A stretch of 64,000 nucleotides of DNA from an uncultured Oscillospiraceae bacterium (GTDB lineage Bacteria; Bacillota; Clostridia; Oscillospirales; Ruminococcaceae), in contig UQMF01000002.1 in the NCBI GenBank assembly GCA_900542145.1, forward strand, positions 124,001 to 188,000. Reading direction: 5' to 3'. The position numbers and the translations under genes were made by a program. Shown piece after piece: positions 8,625-17,386 of this stretch. Positions within the stretch are counted from its first letter, which is position 1; each line of letters begins with the position of its first letter. The notes under the pieces were generated by a model that was not told the origin of the DNA, ran no database searches, and saw only the letters and a list, made by a program, of their open reading frames with translations.

Positions 8625-9935
8625 TTATTTCATGAACACGAAGCTGTCCAGCATAAGAAGCTGCCTGCCCTTCATCTCTCCGGCGAACCAGCCCTCGTAT
8701 CCGCTCCTGGCAACCAGGTATATAGCGTGTTTTCCGGTGACAGCCTTTATCCTGCCGCCGATAACTCCGCCGTCCTCGCCGAACGGAATGCACCCGAGTT
8801 CCTCGCCGTCCTCGCTGTCAAGGTGGATATGCAGAGTCCCCCTGGAGCCGGTGCCGCGGACTTTCAGCCGTATCTGCATTGTCCGTGATGAGTAATCCTC
8901 GCCGAAGTCGAAGTACTTCCAGCCCATTACGCAGCCGTCGGTAATGTTTGTTATCGGGCGGTCGAATACGCTGGTTTCGGTGATGTAGCAGCCGCCCTTG
9001 AGTACGCAGGCGGTGTCTGCGGCGGTCGGCTCGTATGGCGAGAGGGATTCCTCAAATCCCAGCGAGGTCATCTCGACCTGCGGGATCGTGCCGTCCGGGA
9101 GGATTTCAATGCGCTCCACGCAGCCGCGCCGGGACATTATCGTGCCGTTGGTCATGCGGTGATAGAAGATGTACCACTGACCGTTTATGCAGCAGACGGA
9201 GCCGTGGTTGTTTCCGCCGGGGAAGTCAATGCCGTTGTCTACGATTGTGCCGCGGTAGGTAAACGGACCCGTGGGGCTGTCGGAGGTCGCGTAGTCCAGG
9301 CAGCTTCCGCGCTGGGGGGAGTAGATAAGGTAGTAGGTGCCGTTGATCTTCCTGGGAGAGCATGCCTCGAAGAAGCGGTGCGGCTCCGCCGTGGGGATTA
9401 TATCCAGCTGGTAGCTTCCGGGAACCGCCTCGTACATGTTGTCCTTCAGCTCGCACATGTAGCTTCCCTGGTAGCCGCAGTAGATGTAGGTTCTGCCGTC
9501 GTCGTCCACGAGTACTCCGGGGTCGATGAAAGTGCCATTGTCGTAGTGGTTCGGAATGTCGTATTTGTACTGCGACAGCAGCTTAAAGGGGCCCTCCGGA
9601 CGGTCAGCGACCGCAACGCACCCCTTTGAGTTCACGATGTAGGCGTACAGGTAGTACTTCCCACCGCGTTCAACCACGTCCGGCGCGAAGAGCAGGTCGT
9701 CGGTCCAGTCAACGTCTGAGGGGGAGTCAGCGCCGTCCCGGGTACGGAATATATCGCCGTGGCATGTCCACCTGGAGGGGTCGCTCACCGGAGCCGACCA
9801 CACCTTTAGTTTATAGTCGCAGAAATCGATGGAGTCCTTACGGTCGTGGGAGCCGTAAACATATATTCTGTCGCCGAATACCCGGGGTTCGCCATCAGGA
9901 ATATATTCCCACCTGGGAAGATACGGATTTGCCAT
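8625..9935 (-). CDS. Glycoside hydrolase family 43 enzyme with C-terminal CBM6-like domain
   Basis: Probable arabinofuranosidase or xylosidase acting on side chains or xylo-oligosaccharides. It has no signal peptide, so it is cytoplasmic. The protein opens with the GH43 start NPYLPRWEYIPDGEPRVFGD, containing the catalytic-base Asp region, then YVYGSHD, FAPDVVERGGKYYLYAYIV and the acid region YLIYSPQR. Residues after about 310 form a beta-rich module like CBM6 (FGEDYSSRTMQIRLKVRG, LHIHLDSEDGEELG). The start is the ATG preceded by AGAGGTG. An earlier in-frame ATG adds 12 residues unlike the family. It is single-gene, with its promoter at 9992-10020. Confidence 0.9.
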   Translation of the reverse strand: MANPYLPRWEYIPDGEPRVFGDRIYVYGSHDRKDSIDFCDYKLKVWSAPVSDPSRWTCHGDIFRTRDGADSPSDVDWTDDLLFAPDVVERGGKYYLYAYIVNSKGCVAVADRPEGPFKLLSQYKYDIPNHYDNGTFIDPGVLVDDDGRTYIYCGYQGSYMCELKDNMYEAVPGSYQLDIIPTAEPHRFFEACSPRKINGTYYLIYSPQRGSCLDYATSDSPTGPFTYRGTIVDNGIDFPGGNNHGSVCCINGQWYIFYHRMTNGTIMSRRGCVERIEILPDGTIPQVEMTSLGFEESLSPYEPTAADTACVLKGGCYITETSVFDRPITNITDGCVMGWKYFDFGEDYSSRTMQIRLKVRGTGSRGTLHIHLDSEDGEELGCIPFGEDGGVIGGRIKAVTGKHAIYLVARSGYEGWFAGEMKGRQLLMLDSFVFMK

Positions 9936-9991
9936 AATAATACACCTCTTCAAGTTGATTAACAATTCCATAGCATTGTATTCATAAGTTG

Positions 9992-10020
9992 ATTATAACA
10001 TGTTCGGTCAATTTTCACAA
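9992..10020 (-). promoter_or_regulatory. Sigma-A-type promoter of the GH43 gene
   Basis: Read on the minus strand, TTGTGA (10015-10020), a 17-base spacer and TATAAT (9992-9997) lie upstream of the GH43 start. The 9-base sequence AATCAACTT occurs twice in the leader, which may reflect a regulator site. Confidence 0.6.
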
Positions 10021-10110
10021 TAAATAAATGGACAAACCCTAGCATTTTTTTGCCTTTTTCACGAACATTGAACTTTTCAACATCACTTGGGCATAATTAA
10101 CAGTTTTCGG

Positions 10111-10139
10111 TTGACAATATGGGCGAATAGTGCTAAAAT
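10111..10139 (+). promoter_or_regulatory. Sigma-A-type promoter of the chemotaxis receptor gene
   Basis: A consensus TTGACA (10111-10116), 17-base spacer and TAAAAT (10134-10139) lie 50 bases before the receptor start. Confidence 0.75.
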
Positions 10140-10154
10140 AAAACTGTAACCTGG

Positions 10155-10172
10155 TTACATAACGTTGTGTAA
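10155..10172 (+). promoter_or_regulatory. Near-perfect palindrome in the leader of the chemotaxis receptor gene
   Basis: TTACATAAC and GTTGTGTAA form an 18-bp inverted repeat with one mismatch per arm and an AACGTT centre, placed between the promoter and the ribosome binding site. The central CG and symmetry resemble LacI/GalR-family operators. The regulator is not known. Confidence 0.4.
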
Positions 10173-10189
10173 TAAAAAGGAGAACGAAA

Positions 10190-11854
10190 ATGAAGAACCT
10201 GAAAGTTTCGGCGAAGCTTATGTTATCCTTCGGACTTGTCATATTGATGATTCTGGCTACAATGGTGACGAGCGTTATCGGGATTTACGGAGTTTCTGGC
10301 AACCTCAAGGAAATTTACAACGTTGATCTCATGGGGATCGACAACATGGGTAATATTGAGGTGTGTGTTGAGGAGATCACAAGAAATACCCTCATGGCGG
10401 TAGTGACGGACGAGAATTCCGAGAAATCAGGGTATCTTGATAAGGCGGTAAGTCTGTGTGACGAGTTGAGAAACGAGCTTGACAAGATAAAATACCAGTC
10501 GCCGGAAACAGACTCCCTCAAGGCTTCATGCAATGAGCTGATCGCCAATATCGGCGTTGCGGCAGAGGAAATCAGGGCGGGCGATGGAATGGCGGCATTT
10601 GACAATTATATCGCCGTTCCCATGGATAAAAGCATATCTGTAATTGAATCTATTAATTCAGATATAACGGTTTCTGCTCAGAACACTTTTGATAAAAGTA
10701 TTTCTTATGTCAAATCAATAAGCCTGGTGATTATGAGCGTTGGTATTGTAAGCGTAATTATCGGCATAGGCACTTCCACCTTGCTTTCAAGATATATTAA
10801 TGGTATAATTCGTGAAATTGAGCACGCTATTGTAAGCATTTCCAGAGGCGAGCTTGACGTTGATGTCAAGTATCAGAGCAGAGATGAATTCGGCGTGATG
10901 GCGGAGGCTGCGCGAAATACTGTACATAGGCTTTCAGTTCTCATCAAGGATACGTCAAGAATGTACGGCGAGCTTGCTAACGGCAACTTCGACGTGCACA
11001 CTGAGGCAAGGGATGTATACATCGGTGAGTTTGCTCCTCTGCTGGATAATATGAGAGTCCTCTCACAGCAGCTCAGCAATACGATGGCACAGATATATCA
11101 GTCCGCTGACCAGGTGGATTCTGGCTCCGAGCAGGTATCCGCAGGCGCGCAGGCAAATGCGCAGGGCGCTTCCGAGCAGGCCGCTTCCATTGAGGAACTT
11201 GCGGCAACTATCAACGAGATCTCCGAGAAGATCAATAAGAACGCAGCGGATTCCCAGCAGGCGAGCCGCAGTATTGCTTCTGTCGGAAAGCAGGCTGAAG
11301 CCTCAAATGACCGCATGAAGGAAATGCTGGACGCAATGAACGAGATCAGCGAAACCTCCGACAAGATCAGCGAGATCATTAAGACCATCGAGGATATCGC
11401 ATTCCAGACCAACATACTTGCGCTGAACGCCGCTGTCGAGGCAGCAAGGGCAGGCGAGGCAGGCAAGGGCTTCGCGGTAGTTGCAGACGAGGTACGCAAC
11501 CTTGCTTCCAAGTCTGCGGTAGCTTCCCAGAACACGGCGGAGCTTATCCAGCGTTCTATCAGCGCGGTTGATAATGGTTCACATATTGCGAACGAAACTG
11601 CGGAGTACCTCGGCGGTGTAGTACAGCAGATTGAGGATATTGTGGGTACCATCGACAGCATTTCCCGCGTCAGCGGCGAGCAGGCGGATTCTATCACCAA
11701 GGTTACCGCCGGTGTGGATCAGATCTCTAGGGTGGTTCAGACGAACTCGGCGACAGCAGAGGAGAGCGCTGCCGCTTCCGAGGAGCTTTCAGCGCAGGCG
11801 GCTGCAATGAAAACTCTTGTTTCAGGATTCAAACTCAGACAGGCGAAGGCATGA
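10190..11854 (+). CDS. Methyl-accepting chemotaxis protein
   Basis: A 554-residue transmembrane chemoreceptor that would control a CheA kinase. It has an N-terminal membrane helix (about 11-33), a four-helix-bundle-like outer domain (about 35-175), a second membrane helix (about 177-200) and a HAMP region (about 201-255). A long coiled signalling domain carries the highly conserved hairpin tip IAFQTNILALNAAVEAARAG, followed by EAGKGFAVVADEVRNLA. AAGGAG precedes the start. No che or flagellar genes are nearby, so this is an orphan receptor gene. The ligand is unknown. Confidence 0.95.
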   Translation: MKNLKVSAKLMLSFGLVILMILATMVTSVIGIYGVSGNLKEIYNVDLMGIDNMGNIEVCVEEITRNTLMAVVTDENSEKSGYLDKAVSLCDELRNELDKIKYQSPETDSLKASCNELIANIGVAAEEIRAGDGMAAFDNYIAVPMDKSISVIESINSDITVSAQNTFDKSISYVKSISLVIMSVGIVSVIIGIGTSTLLSRYINGIIREIEHAIVSISRGELDVDVKYQSRDEFGVMAEAARNTVHRLSVLIKDTSRMYGELANGNFDVHTEARDVYIGEFAPLLDNMRVLSQQLSNTMAQIYQSADQVDSGSEQVSAGAQANAQGASEQAASIEELAATINEISEKINKNAADSQQASRSIASVGKQAEASNDRMKEMLDAMNEISETSDKISEIIKTIEDIAFQTNILALNAAVEAARAGEAGKGFAVVADEVRNLASKSAVASQNTAELIQRSISAVDNGSHIANETAEYLGGVVQQIEDIVGTIDSISRVSGEQADSITKVTAGVDQISRVVQTNSATAEESAAASEELSAQAAAMKTLVSGFKLRQAKA

Positions 11855-11860
11855 ATATAA

Positions 11861-11898
11861 AAACGAGGGGACTTACCATTAAGCCCCCTCGTTTCTGT
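11861..11898. terminator. Bidirectional terminator
   Basis: A 14-bp stem with one mismatch (11861-11874 and 11881-11894) has loop ACCATT. T residues follow on the plus strand and A residues precede it, serving the receptor gene and the convergent EamA gene. Confidence 0.85.
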
Positions 11899-11905
11899 TC
11901 AGAAT

Positions 11906-12790
11906 CTACTGATTCAAGGCTGGTAAATTCCAGTTGACCGCCATGATCACAGTGCCGGCGGTAAGCAGCACAAGTCCTATGATGGCGCGCTTCGGGAGCT
12001 TCTCGTGGAATACCACCCTGGAGAACAGTACCGACACCAGGATACTCAGCTTGTCCACCGGAACGACGACGCTTGCCGGACCGTCCTGGAGTGCTTTGTA
12101 GTAGCACAGCCAGGAGGCACCCGTGGCAAGTCCGGACAGGCAGATGAACAGAAGCTCCCGGCGTGGTATCTTGCGGACTTCCCCCGCCTTTCCGGAAATG
12201 AACACCATCACCCACGCCATGACGAGTACCACCGCGGTGCGGATAGCAGTGCCGAGGTTGGATTCCACGCCGTCAATACCGATCTTCCCGAGAATGGAGG
12301 TCAGCGCCGCAAAGACTGCGGAAAGCACCGCGAACAGCAGCCAGCCCTTGCCGTGAGCCCGGGTCCCGGATTCCTTCTTCTCGATCATGAGGAATATTCC
12401 GCAGGCAACTGCGACAAGACCTATCAGCCTGGGCAGTGAGATCTCCTCGTGGAGGAAGATGAGCGCCAGCAGCATTGCGAGAACGGTGCTGGATTTATCC
12501 ACCGGCACGACCTTGTTCACGTCCCCCACCTGAAGCGCCCGGAAATAGCACAGCCAGGAAGCACCCGTGGCAAGTCCAGAGAGCGTGAGGAACAGCCAGG
12601 TCTTTCCGCTGATCCCGGTTATTGTCCCGGCGGAACCCACTATCAGCACCATCATCATGGACATGATCAGCACGACGATCGTGCGCACCGCCGTTGCCAC
12701 GGTGGAATCCGTATTGCGGATTCCGCACTTCGCAAGTATTGCTGTAATTCCGGCGAAGAACGCCGAGCCAGCCGCAAATAAAAGCCACAT
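11906..12790 (-). CDS. EamA (drug/metabolite transporter) family permease
   Basis: A 294-residue integral membrane protein made of two EamA repeats (about 1-140 and 150-290) of five membrane helices each. The repeats share the segment FLTLSGLATGASWLCYFRALQ and FICLSGLATGASWLCYYKALQ, followed by VVPVDK in both. This internal near-identity shows the gene duplication clearly. Likely a metabolite or drug exporter of the inner membrane. The substrate cannot be inferred. The gene stands alone between terminators at 11861 and 12906. Confidence 0.9.
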   Translation of the reverse strand: MWLLFAAGSAFFAGITAILAKCGIRNTDSTVATAVRTIVVLIMSMMMVLIVGSAGTITGISGKTWLFLTLSGLATGASWLCYFRALQVGDVNKVVPVDKSSTVLAMLLALIFLHEEISLPRLIGLVAVACGIFLMIEKKESGTRAHGKGWLLFAVLSAVFAALTSILGKIGIDGVESNLGTAIRTAVVLVMAWVMVFISGKAGEVRKIPRRELLFICLSGLATGASWLCYYKALQDGPASVVVPVDKLSILVSVLFSRVVFHEKLPKRAIIGLVLLTAGTVIMAVNWNLPALNQ

Positions 12791-12899
12791 ATGTAATTCC
12801 TCTTTTCTTGCAGCGGCAGTGGATATATTCCAGCCGCCCTATGTGATCCTTTATCTTAAGTATAGCATTTTTCTCCGATGAATTCAATAGGTTATCTAA

Positions 12900-12932
12900 T
12901 AAAAAACAGCCCCTCAGTAATAGAGGGGCTGT
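12900..12932 (-). terminator. Terminator after oleate hydratase gene
   Basis: A perfect 10-bp stem ACAGCCCCTC/GAGGGGCTGT (12906-12915 and 12923-12932) is followed on the minus strand by six T residues (12900-12905). Confidence 0.9.
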
Positions 12933-12934
12933 CA

Positions 12935-12974
12935 GACTGACGATAAAGGCACATCTGCACCTTTATCGTCAGTC
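12935..12974. repeat. Perfect 15-bp inverted repeat downstream of oleate hydratase
   Basis: GACTGACGATAAAGG (12935-12949) and its exact reverse complement (12960-12974) flank a 10-base loop. It lies between the ohyA stop and the terminator and has no U-tract of its own. It could stabilise the 3' end of the transcript or bind a protein. Confidence 0.8.
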
Positions 12975-12983
12975 CGGGGAGTA

Positions 12984-14777
12984 TCATTCGATAAGTCCAC
13001 TTTCCTTCAGCAGGATCTCCAGGTCGGTTCCCTTGACCTTCTTCATGACTACCTTGAGCATTTCCTTCTCGACAAAGGAGAGCTTGGCATCGGTTATCGG
13101 CTTCTTGTCGATCGCGTAATAGCACGCCTTCAGCAGCTCACGGACATCGTATTTGCTGCCCCATACCTCAGGCACGCCGCGGTCGATATCCAGCAGAGTG
13201 TAAACGGCTTCCATACCGGTACGCATGGAGTACTCGATGGTGAATATGGTGTCGCGCGGAGTTTCAGTGAACTGTCCCAGGAATGCGAAGTTCACGGAGC
13301 CATCCGGCACGATGTGTGGACGATCCTCGTTCTTGCGCGGCTGGAAGAATGCGTTGATATACGGCATGAAGCAGGTGGTGGTGTTGCAGGCTTCTTTTGC
13401 AAGTGTGTCGATCTTGTCCTCGGGGACGCCGATGTGATACAGCCACTCGCGGCATACTTCCTCGCCGGTGCAGTCGCGCATTGCCTTCTTGACGTAGTTG
13501 CCCGGCTTGTTGGTGTTCAGGGAGTACAGCCATACCAGCACCATGTTCTTGTCCTGGGACTTGAACTGCGGCTGACGATTGATTGTCCAGGAAAGATACC
13601 AGTTATCCATGCTGTCCTTGACGGTGACGATACCGCCGGTAGTTACCTTGCCCTCCCTCGGGTCGCGCTTGCAGACGTTTATGATATGCTGGATAATCTC
13701 CTCGTTGGAGGTAGCCACGGTGGCGCTCATCCAGTTGGTGGCGTCGATGTTGTTACAGAATGCGTCAGGATTGCCGTATTCGCCGTGCTCAGCCTGGGCA
13801 GCGATAGCCTTCCACATATCCCAGGATTCGCCGCGTCCGTCGTGGAGCTTTGACAGGTCCGGAGCGTGGTTCTGGTCGCCGTAGCAGGTGGAATCCGTGC
13901 AGCAGCCGTTGGTGATGAATACCAGGTCATCCTCGATGAGGTCGAGGGTCTGCTGCTCGCCGTCCTTGACGTAGACGATCTGCTTTGCGATCTTCTTTCC
14001 GCCGACGTTCTCAATTATGACGTTCTTAACGTCCATACCGTATTCAATGCGCACGCCGTGGGATTCCAGATACTTTACCAGCGGCATGATAAGGCTCTCG
14101 TACTGGTTGAGCTTCGTGAATCTCAGTGCGCTGAAATCCGGGAGCCCGTCTATGTGGTGGACGAAACGGCAGAGGTAGCGCTTCATTTCAAGCGCACTGG
14201 ACCAGCGCTGGAATGCGAACATTGTCTGCCAGTAGAGCCAGAAGTTCGTGCTCCAGAAGGAATCCGGCAGCACCTCGGAGATTTTCTTCCCCTCCAGATC
14301 CTTCTCGGGAGTGATGAAGAGCTTGGACAGCGCCATTGCGGATTCCTTGTCCAGGTTGAACTTGCCGTCCGTGTGGGCGTCCTCGCCGCGGTCAATGGTG
14401 GCGCGGCAGAGGGAGTAGTTCGGGTCGTGCTTGTTCAGCCAGTAGTACTCGTCAAGTACTGAAACACCTGGAGTTTCCAGCGAGGGAACGTCCCTGAACA
14501 TATCCCACATTACCTCAAAGTGGTTGTCCATCTCACGACCGCCGCGCATGAAGAATCCCTTGGTGACGTCGCGGCGTCCGTCGCAGCTTCCTCCGGCAAG
14601 CTCCAGCTTTTCGAGAAGGTGGATATGCTCGCCCTTCATCTGACCATCGCGGACGAGATAGAACGCGGCGGTAAGTCCGGCAAGACCCGTGCCGATGATG
14701 TAGGCGGATTTCTTGTCAACGCCTTTCGGCTTCTCGGGGTGTGCAAATGATTCATAAGTTCCGGCTGAGTAATACAT
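12984..14777 (-). CDS. ohyA: Oleate hydratase (myosin-cross-reactive antigen family)
   Basis: FAD enzyme that hydrates the cis-9 double bond of oleic and related unsaturated fatty acids to 10-hydroxy acids, a detoxification reaction of gut Firmicutes. The 597-residue length is typical. Visible are the dinucleotide-binding motif IIGTGLAGLTAAFYLVRDG (about residues 27-45), the family motif RGGREMDNHFEVMWDMF with the active-site Glu, and the conserved DEYYWLNKHDPNYS and FAFQRWSSA. AGGAGG is placed before the start. It sits directly downstream of a TetR gene but has its own promoter, whose -10 lies inside a palindrome. Confidence 0.95.
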   Translation of the reverse strand: MYYSAGTYESFAHPEKPKGVDKKSAYIIGTGLAGLTAAFYLVRDGQMKGEHIHLLEKLELAGGSCDGRRDVTKGFFMRGGREMDNHFEVMWDMFRDVPSLETPGVSVLDEYYWLNKHDPNYSLCRATIDRGEDAHTDGKFNLDKESAMALSKLFITPEKDLEGKKISEVLPDSFWSTNFWLYWQTMFAFQRWSSALEMKRYLCRFVHHIDGLPDFSALRFTKLNQYESLIMPLVKYLESHGVRIEYGMDVKNVIIENVGGKKIAKQIVYVKDGEQQTLDLIEDDLVFITNGCCTDSTCYGDQNHAPDLSKLHDGRGESWDMWKAIAAQAEHGEYGNPDAFCNNIDATNWMSATVATSNEEIIQHIINVCKRDPREGKVTTGGIVTVKDSMDNWYLSWTINRQPQFKSQDKNMVLVWLYSLNTNKPGNYVKKAMRDCTGEEVCREWLYHIGVPEDKIDTLAKEACNTTTCFMPYINAFFQPRKNEDRPHIVPDGSVNFAFLGQFTETPRDTIFTIEYSMRTGMEAVYTLLDIDRGVPEVWGSKYDVRELLKACYYAIDKKPITDAKLSFVEKEMLKVVMKKVKGTDLEILLKESGLIE

Positions 14778-14816
14778 AATAAATACCTCCTGTGAACGGT
14801 TGGTTCCTTGGTTTCT

Positions 14817-14831
14817 GGTTATATTATAACC
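14817..14831. promoter_or_regulatory. Candidate TetR operator over the ohyA -10 box
   Basis: GGTTATAATATAACC is a perfect 7-bp inverted repeat around one central base and contains the whole -10 hexamer. A repressor bound here would block transcription. The adjacent TetR-family gene is the obvious candidate. Confidence 0.5.
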
Positions 14832-14851
14832 CGGAAAACGCGGTTTTACAA
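14823..14851 (-). promoter_or_regulatory. Promoter of ohyA
   Basis: On the minus strand TTGTAA (14846-14851), a 17-base spacer and TATAAT (14823-14828) lie 45 bases before the start codon. Confidence 0.7.
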
Positions 14852-14862
14852 TAAACAGAAAA

Positions 14863-14892
14863 TCCCCCGTGATAAAAGACTTATCACAGGGA
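14863..14892 (-). terminator. Terminator after the TetR gene
   Basis: An 11-bp stem with one wobble (14865-14875 and 14881-14891) is followed on the minus strand by ATTTTCTGTTT. It separates the TetR gene from ohyA, which then needs its own promoter. Confidence 0.75.
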
Positions 14893-14936
14893 ACGGAAGT
14901 GTATAAATTTTAATCAAAACCGCCGGATTGATAAAA

Positions 14937-15491
14937 TCACACCCGGAAGCGCGCCAGGGCGTAGGCGATGGAGCCTTTTATCAGCCGGGCGAGGCGGTCA
15001 ACGATGGGCTTGGGGTCCTCACGCATGTCGTCCTTTATCCAGTCCAGCATGAGTCCGATGAAGATGTAGGAATATATCTGTGCGATGAAGTCCTTGTCCT
15101 CCTCCCGGACGGTCATGCCGGCTGCCTCCTCGTTAATGACGCCGAGAAGCAGGTCGTCCACCAGCGGCTTGAGGTATTTCTCCACCTGCTCCTGGTGGAC
15201 GCAGCGGTATACGTTCATGATGAACGGCTTGTTCTCCAGCACCGCAGCGAAGATTTGCAGGAATCCATGCTGCCAGGTGTCGTAGGTCTTGTTCTCCTCC
15301 AGGGCCTTGCGCGCGTCCTCCATACAGGACCACTCCACCAGGTCGTAGATGTCCTTGAAGTGGTAGTAGAACGTCATGCGGTTTATTCCGCAGTCCTCTG
15401 CGATGTCGTTTATCGTTATTTTGGTGAGCGGCTTTTTCAGCAGCAGATTCTTCAGCGACTGCTCAAGAGCGCGTTTGGTGACCTGTGACAT
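14937..15491 (-). CDS. TetR/AcrR-family transcriptional regulator
   Basis: A 184-residue regulator with an N-terminal helix-turn-helix (about 20-45, ITINDIAEDCGINRMTFYYH) and an all-helical C-terminal ligand/dimer domain resembling the DhaS-like TetR_C_7 type. The chosen ATG has GGAGG 8 bases upstream. An ATG five codons earlier lacks this. It is immediately upstream of oleate hydratase on the same strand, so it probably represses ohyA in response to fatty acids. A TATAAT lies around 15513 on the minus strand as a likely promoter element. Confidence 0.9.
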   Translation of the reverse strand: MSQVTKRALEQSLKNLLLKKPLTKITINDIAEDCGINRMTFYYHFKDIYDLVEWSCMEDARKALEENKTYDTWQHGFLQIFAAVLENKPFIMNVYRCVHQEQVEKYLKPLVDDLLLGVINEEAAGMTVREEDKDFIAQIYSYIFIGLMLDWIKDDMREDPKPIVDRLARLIKGSIAYALARFRV

Positions 15492-15606
15492 AGAATAGAC
15501 CTCCATATTGATTATAATATGATTATACCACTTCCACAGATTTCCGTCAATCCCACAGCCGATGTAAGTTATTACATATTTTTTACAGTGATTGCGCATT
15601 TTTATG

Positions 15607-15635
15607 TTGACATATCCCTTTGAATATGATACAAT
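15607..15635 (+). promoter_or_regulatory. Promoter of the AI-2E-type permease gene
   Basis: TTGACA (15607-15612), a 17-base spacer and TACAAT (15630-15635). Confidence 0.75.
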
Positions 15636-15668
15636 TAATATGGTTCGTTATTTTAAAGGAGGCTGCTC

Positions 15669-17150
15669 TTGAAAATAAAATGGAATAAGAAATACACTAC
15701 GGTTGCCACATACGCCTTTATTGTGATCGCGCTGGCGGTTCTGTTTGTGGTGTTCGTGTTCCGGTTTGATTCCTTCTCGAAGGGATTTTCCTGGATAGGG
15801 ACAGTCGCAGCCCCTATAATTTGCGGCATAGTCATAGCGTACGTCATCAATCCGCTTGTGATGTGGATCGAGCGGACTTTCTTCCGCAAGCTCGTGGAGG
15901 GAACTCCCCCCGAAAAGAACATCGTCATGCAGAAGCTGTCGGAAACCAAAGCCGGCGACACCGCGGTAGTCCGGGCGCTGGAGAAGCATTCCGCGCCGAT
16001 GGAGAAGAAGCTGAAAAGGCGACGCACAGCCGCCAGGGCGCTTTCCGTGACAATATCCTACCTGGTGGTTCTTGCGATACTCGCCGGGATATGTATCGCG
16101 GTAGTCCCCAGCGTTGCCAAGAGCCTTATCGACCTTGCAGACCAGATGCCGGGATACATCAAGAAAGCGGACGCATTCATCACGGATTTCTTCGCGAACA
16201 ACGAGGAGCTTGCCGGGCTGATTTCCGATGGAATGGTGGAGATTGGTTCAGTGCTTCAGAAGGTGTCCGGTATGATACAGCCGATGGTGGGGGATATCGC
16301 GACGGTGCTGCTGAGCTTTGCCAGCGGACTCCTCACCGGACTGAAGAACGTTGTCATAGGTCTCATCATCGGAATTTACCTGCTGTTCAGCAAGGAGCGC
16401 CTGCTTGCCCAGCTGAAGAAGATATTCTTCGCGTTCTTAAAGAACAGCACCTGCCAGCGTATTTTCTATGTGGCTGGAAAGAGCAACGGCATATTCAAGA
16501 ATTACATCATCTCCAACCTTATAGATGCCCTCATTATTTTCGCTACCATGGCAGTCGGAATGGTGGCAATGGGAATGCCTTATCCCATGCTGCTTGCGGT
16601 AGTCTGCGGCGTTACCAACCTGATCCCGTTCTTCGGCCCGTTCATCGGCGCGATTCCCTGCGGAGTGCTGATAATCCTGGTGGATCCGGTCAAGGTGATC
16701 TGGTTCGGATTGTTCGTGCTGATACTCCAGCAGCTTGACGGAAATGTCATCAAGCCGCACCTGTTCGGCGAATCCATGGGACTCCCGGCGATATGGGTGC
16801 TGGTTGCGATCACCGTCGGCGGAAACCTGTTCGGCGTTGTCGGAATGCTGCTCGGCGTTCCGGTGTTCGCCGTGATCTACCTGCTGTTCGCGGAGTTCGT
16901 TTCCGGAAAGCTCAAGAAAAAGAACATGCCCGAAAAGACTTCGGAGTATTCCGGCGACACATCGCTGTTCCTGGACGGCTACGAGGAGGTCCCTCCGGAG
17001 GAATCCACGGCGTGGGAATCCGTCCCGGCTGAAGGATCCGTCGCTGAGCCGGCGGAATCAGAAGCCCCGGCAAATCAGCCAGAGCCTGTTGCCAGGAAAT
17101 CCACTTCCCCGGCAGGCAAGCACAAGAGCGGCTCAAAATCCAGGAAGTAA
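15669..17150 (+). CDS. AI-2E family membrane permease (TTG start)
   Basis: A 493-residue polytopic protein of the AI-2E transporter (PF01594) family, which exports autoinducers or other small solutes or ions. Two N-terminal membrane helices, a large loop, and C-terminal helices including the conserved GVTNLIPFFGPFIGAIPCG and LQQLDGNVIKPHLFGESMGL are visible. Residues after about 420 are a Pro/Glu/Ser/Ala-rich soluble tail that is not part of the family fold. The start must be TTG: AAAGGAGG lies 6 bases before it, and the next in-frame ATG would remove two membrane helices. The substrate is unknown. Confidence 0.9.
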   Translation: MKIKWNKKYTTVATYAFIVIALAVLFVVFVFRFDSFSKGFSWIGTVAAPIICGIVIAYVINPLVMWIERTFFRKLVEGTPPEKNIVMQKLSETKAGDTAVVRALEKHSAPMEKKLKRRRTAARALSVTISYLVVLAILAGICIAVVPSVAKSLIDLADQMPGYIKKADAFITDFFANNEELAGLISDGMVEIGSVLQKVSGMIQPMVGDIATVLLSFASGLLTGLKNVVIGLIIGIYLLFSKERLLAQLKKIFFAFLKNSTCQRIFYVAGKSNGIFKNYIISNLIDALIIFATMAVGMVAMGMPYPMLLAVVCGVTNLIPFFGPFIGAIPCGVLIILVDPVKVIWFGLFVLILQQLDGNVIKPHLFGESMGLPAIWVLVAITVGGNLFGVVGMLLGVPVFAVIYLLFAEFVSGKLKKKNMPEKTSEYSGDTSLFLDGYEEVPPEESTAWESVPAEGSVAEPAESEAPANQPEPVARKSTSPAGKHKSGSKSRK

Positions 17151-17158
17151 ATAACCTG

Positions 17159-17186
17159 ACAGCCCCGGAATCCGGGGCTGTTTTTG
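17159..17186 (+). terminator. Terminator after the AI-2E-type permease
   Basis: ACAGCCCC and GGGGCTGT (17159-17166 and 17174-17181) form a stem with loop GGAATCC and are followed by TTTTT. Confidence 0.92.
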
Positions 17187-17239
17187 CGTGACATTGGCGT
17201 TGTGTTATTTGATTTCTACAAAAAAAGTTCTATTTTCTA

Positions 17240-17268
17240 TTGAAGTTTTGGGCAGGATATGATATAAT
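17240..17268 (+). promoter_or_regulatory. Promoter of the FapA-like gene
   Basis: TTGAAG (17240-17245), a 17-base spacer and TATAAT (17263-17268) lie about 120 bases upstream of the start codon. Confidence 0.65.
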
Positions 17269-17386
17269 ATTTGTAGCATATTTTTTATATATTAAAAAAT
17301 GCCCGGTTTATCGGCAGAATACAAATAGAAAATCATGTCGATATAGGGTTTACAATCATCAGACAACGGGAAATTACGGTGACATA

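Noticed and set aside
15492..15599. Extended N-terminus for the TetR regulator
   Set aside because: The extra 36 codons lie in the AT-rich promoter region, have no regulator homology and lack a ribosome site. The GGAGG fits the ATG at 15491.
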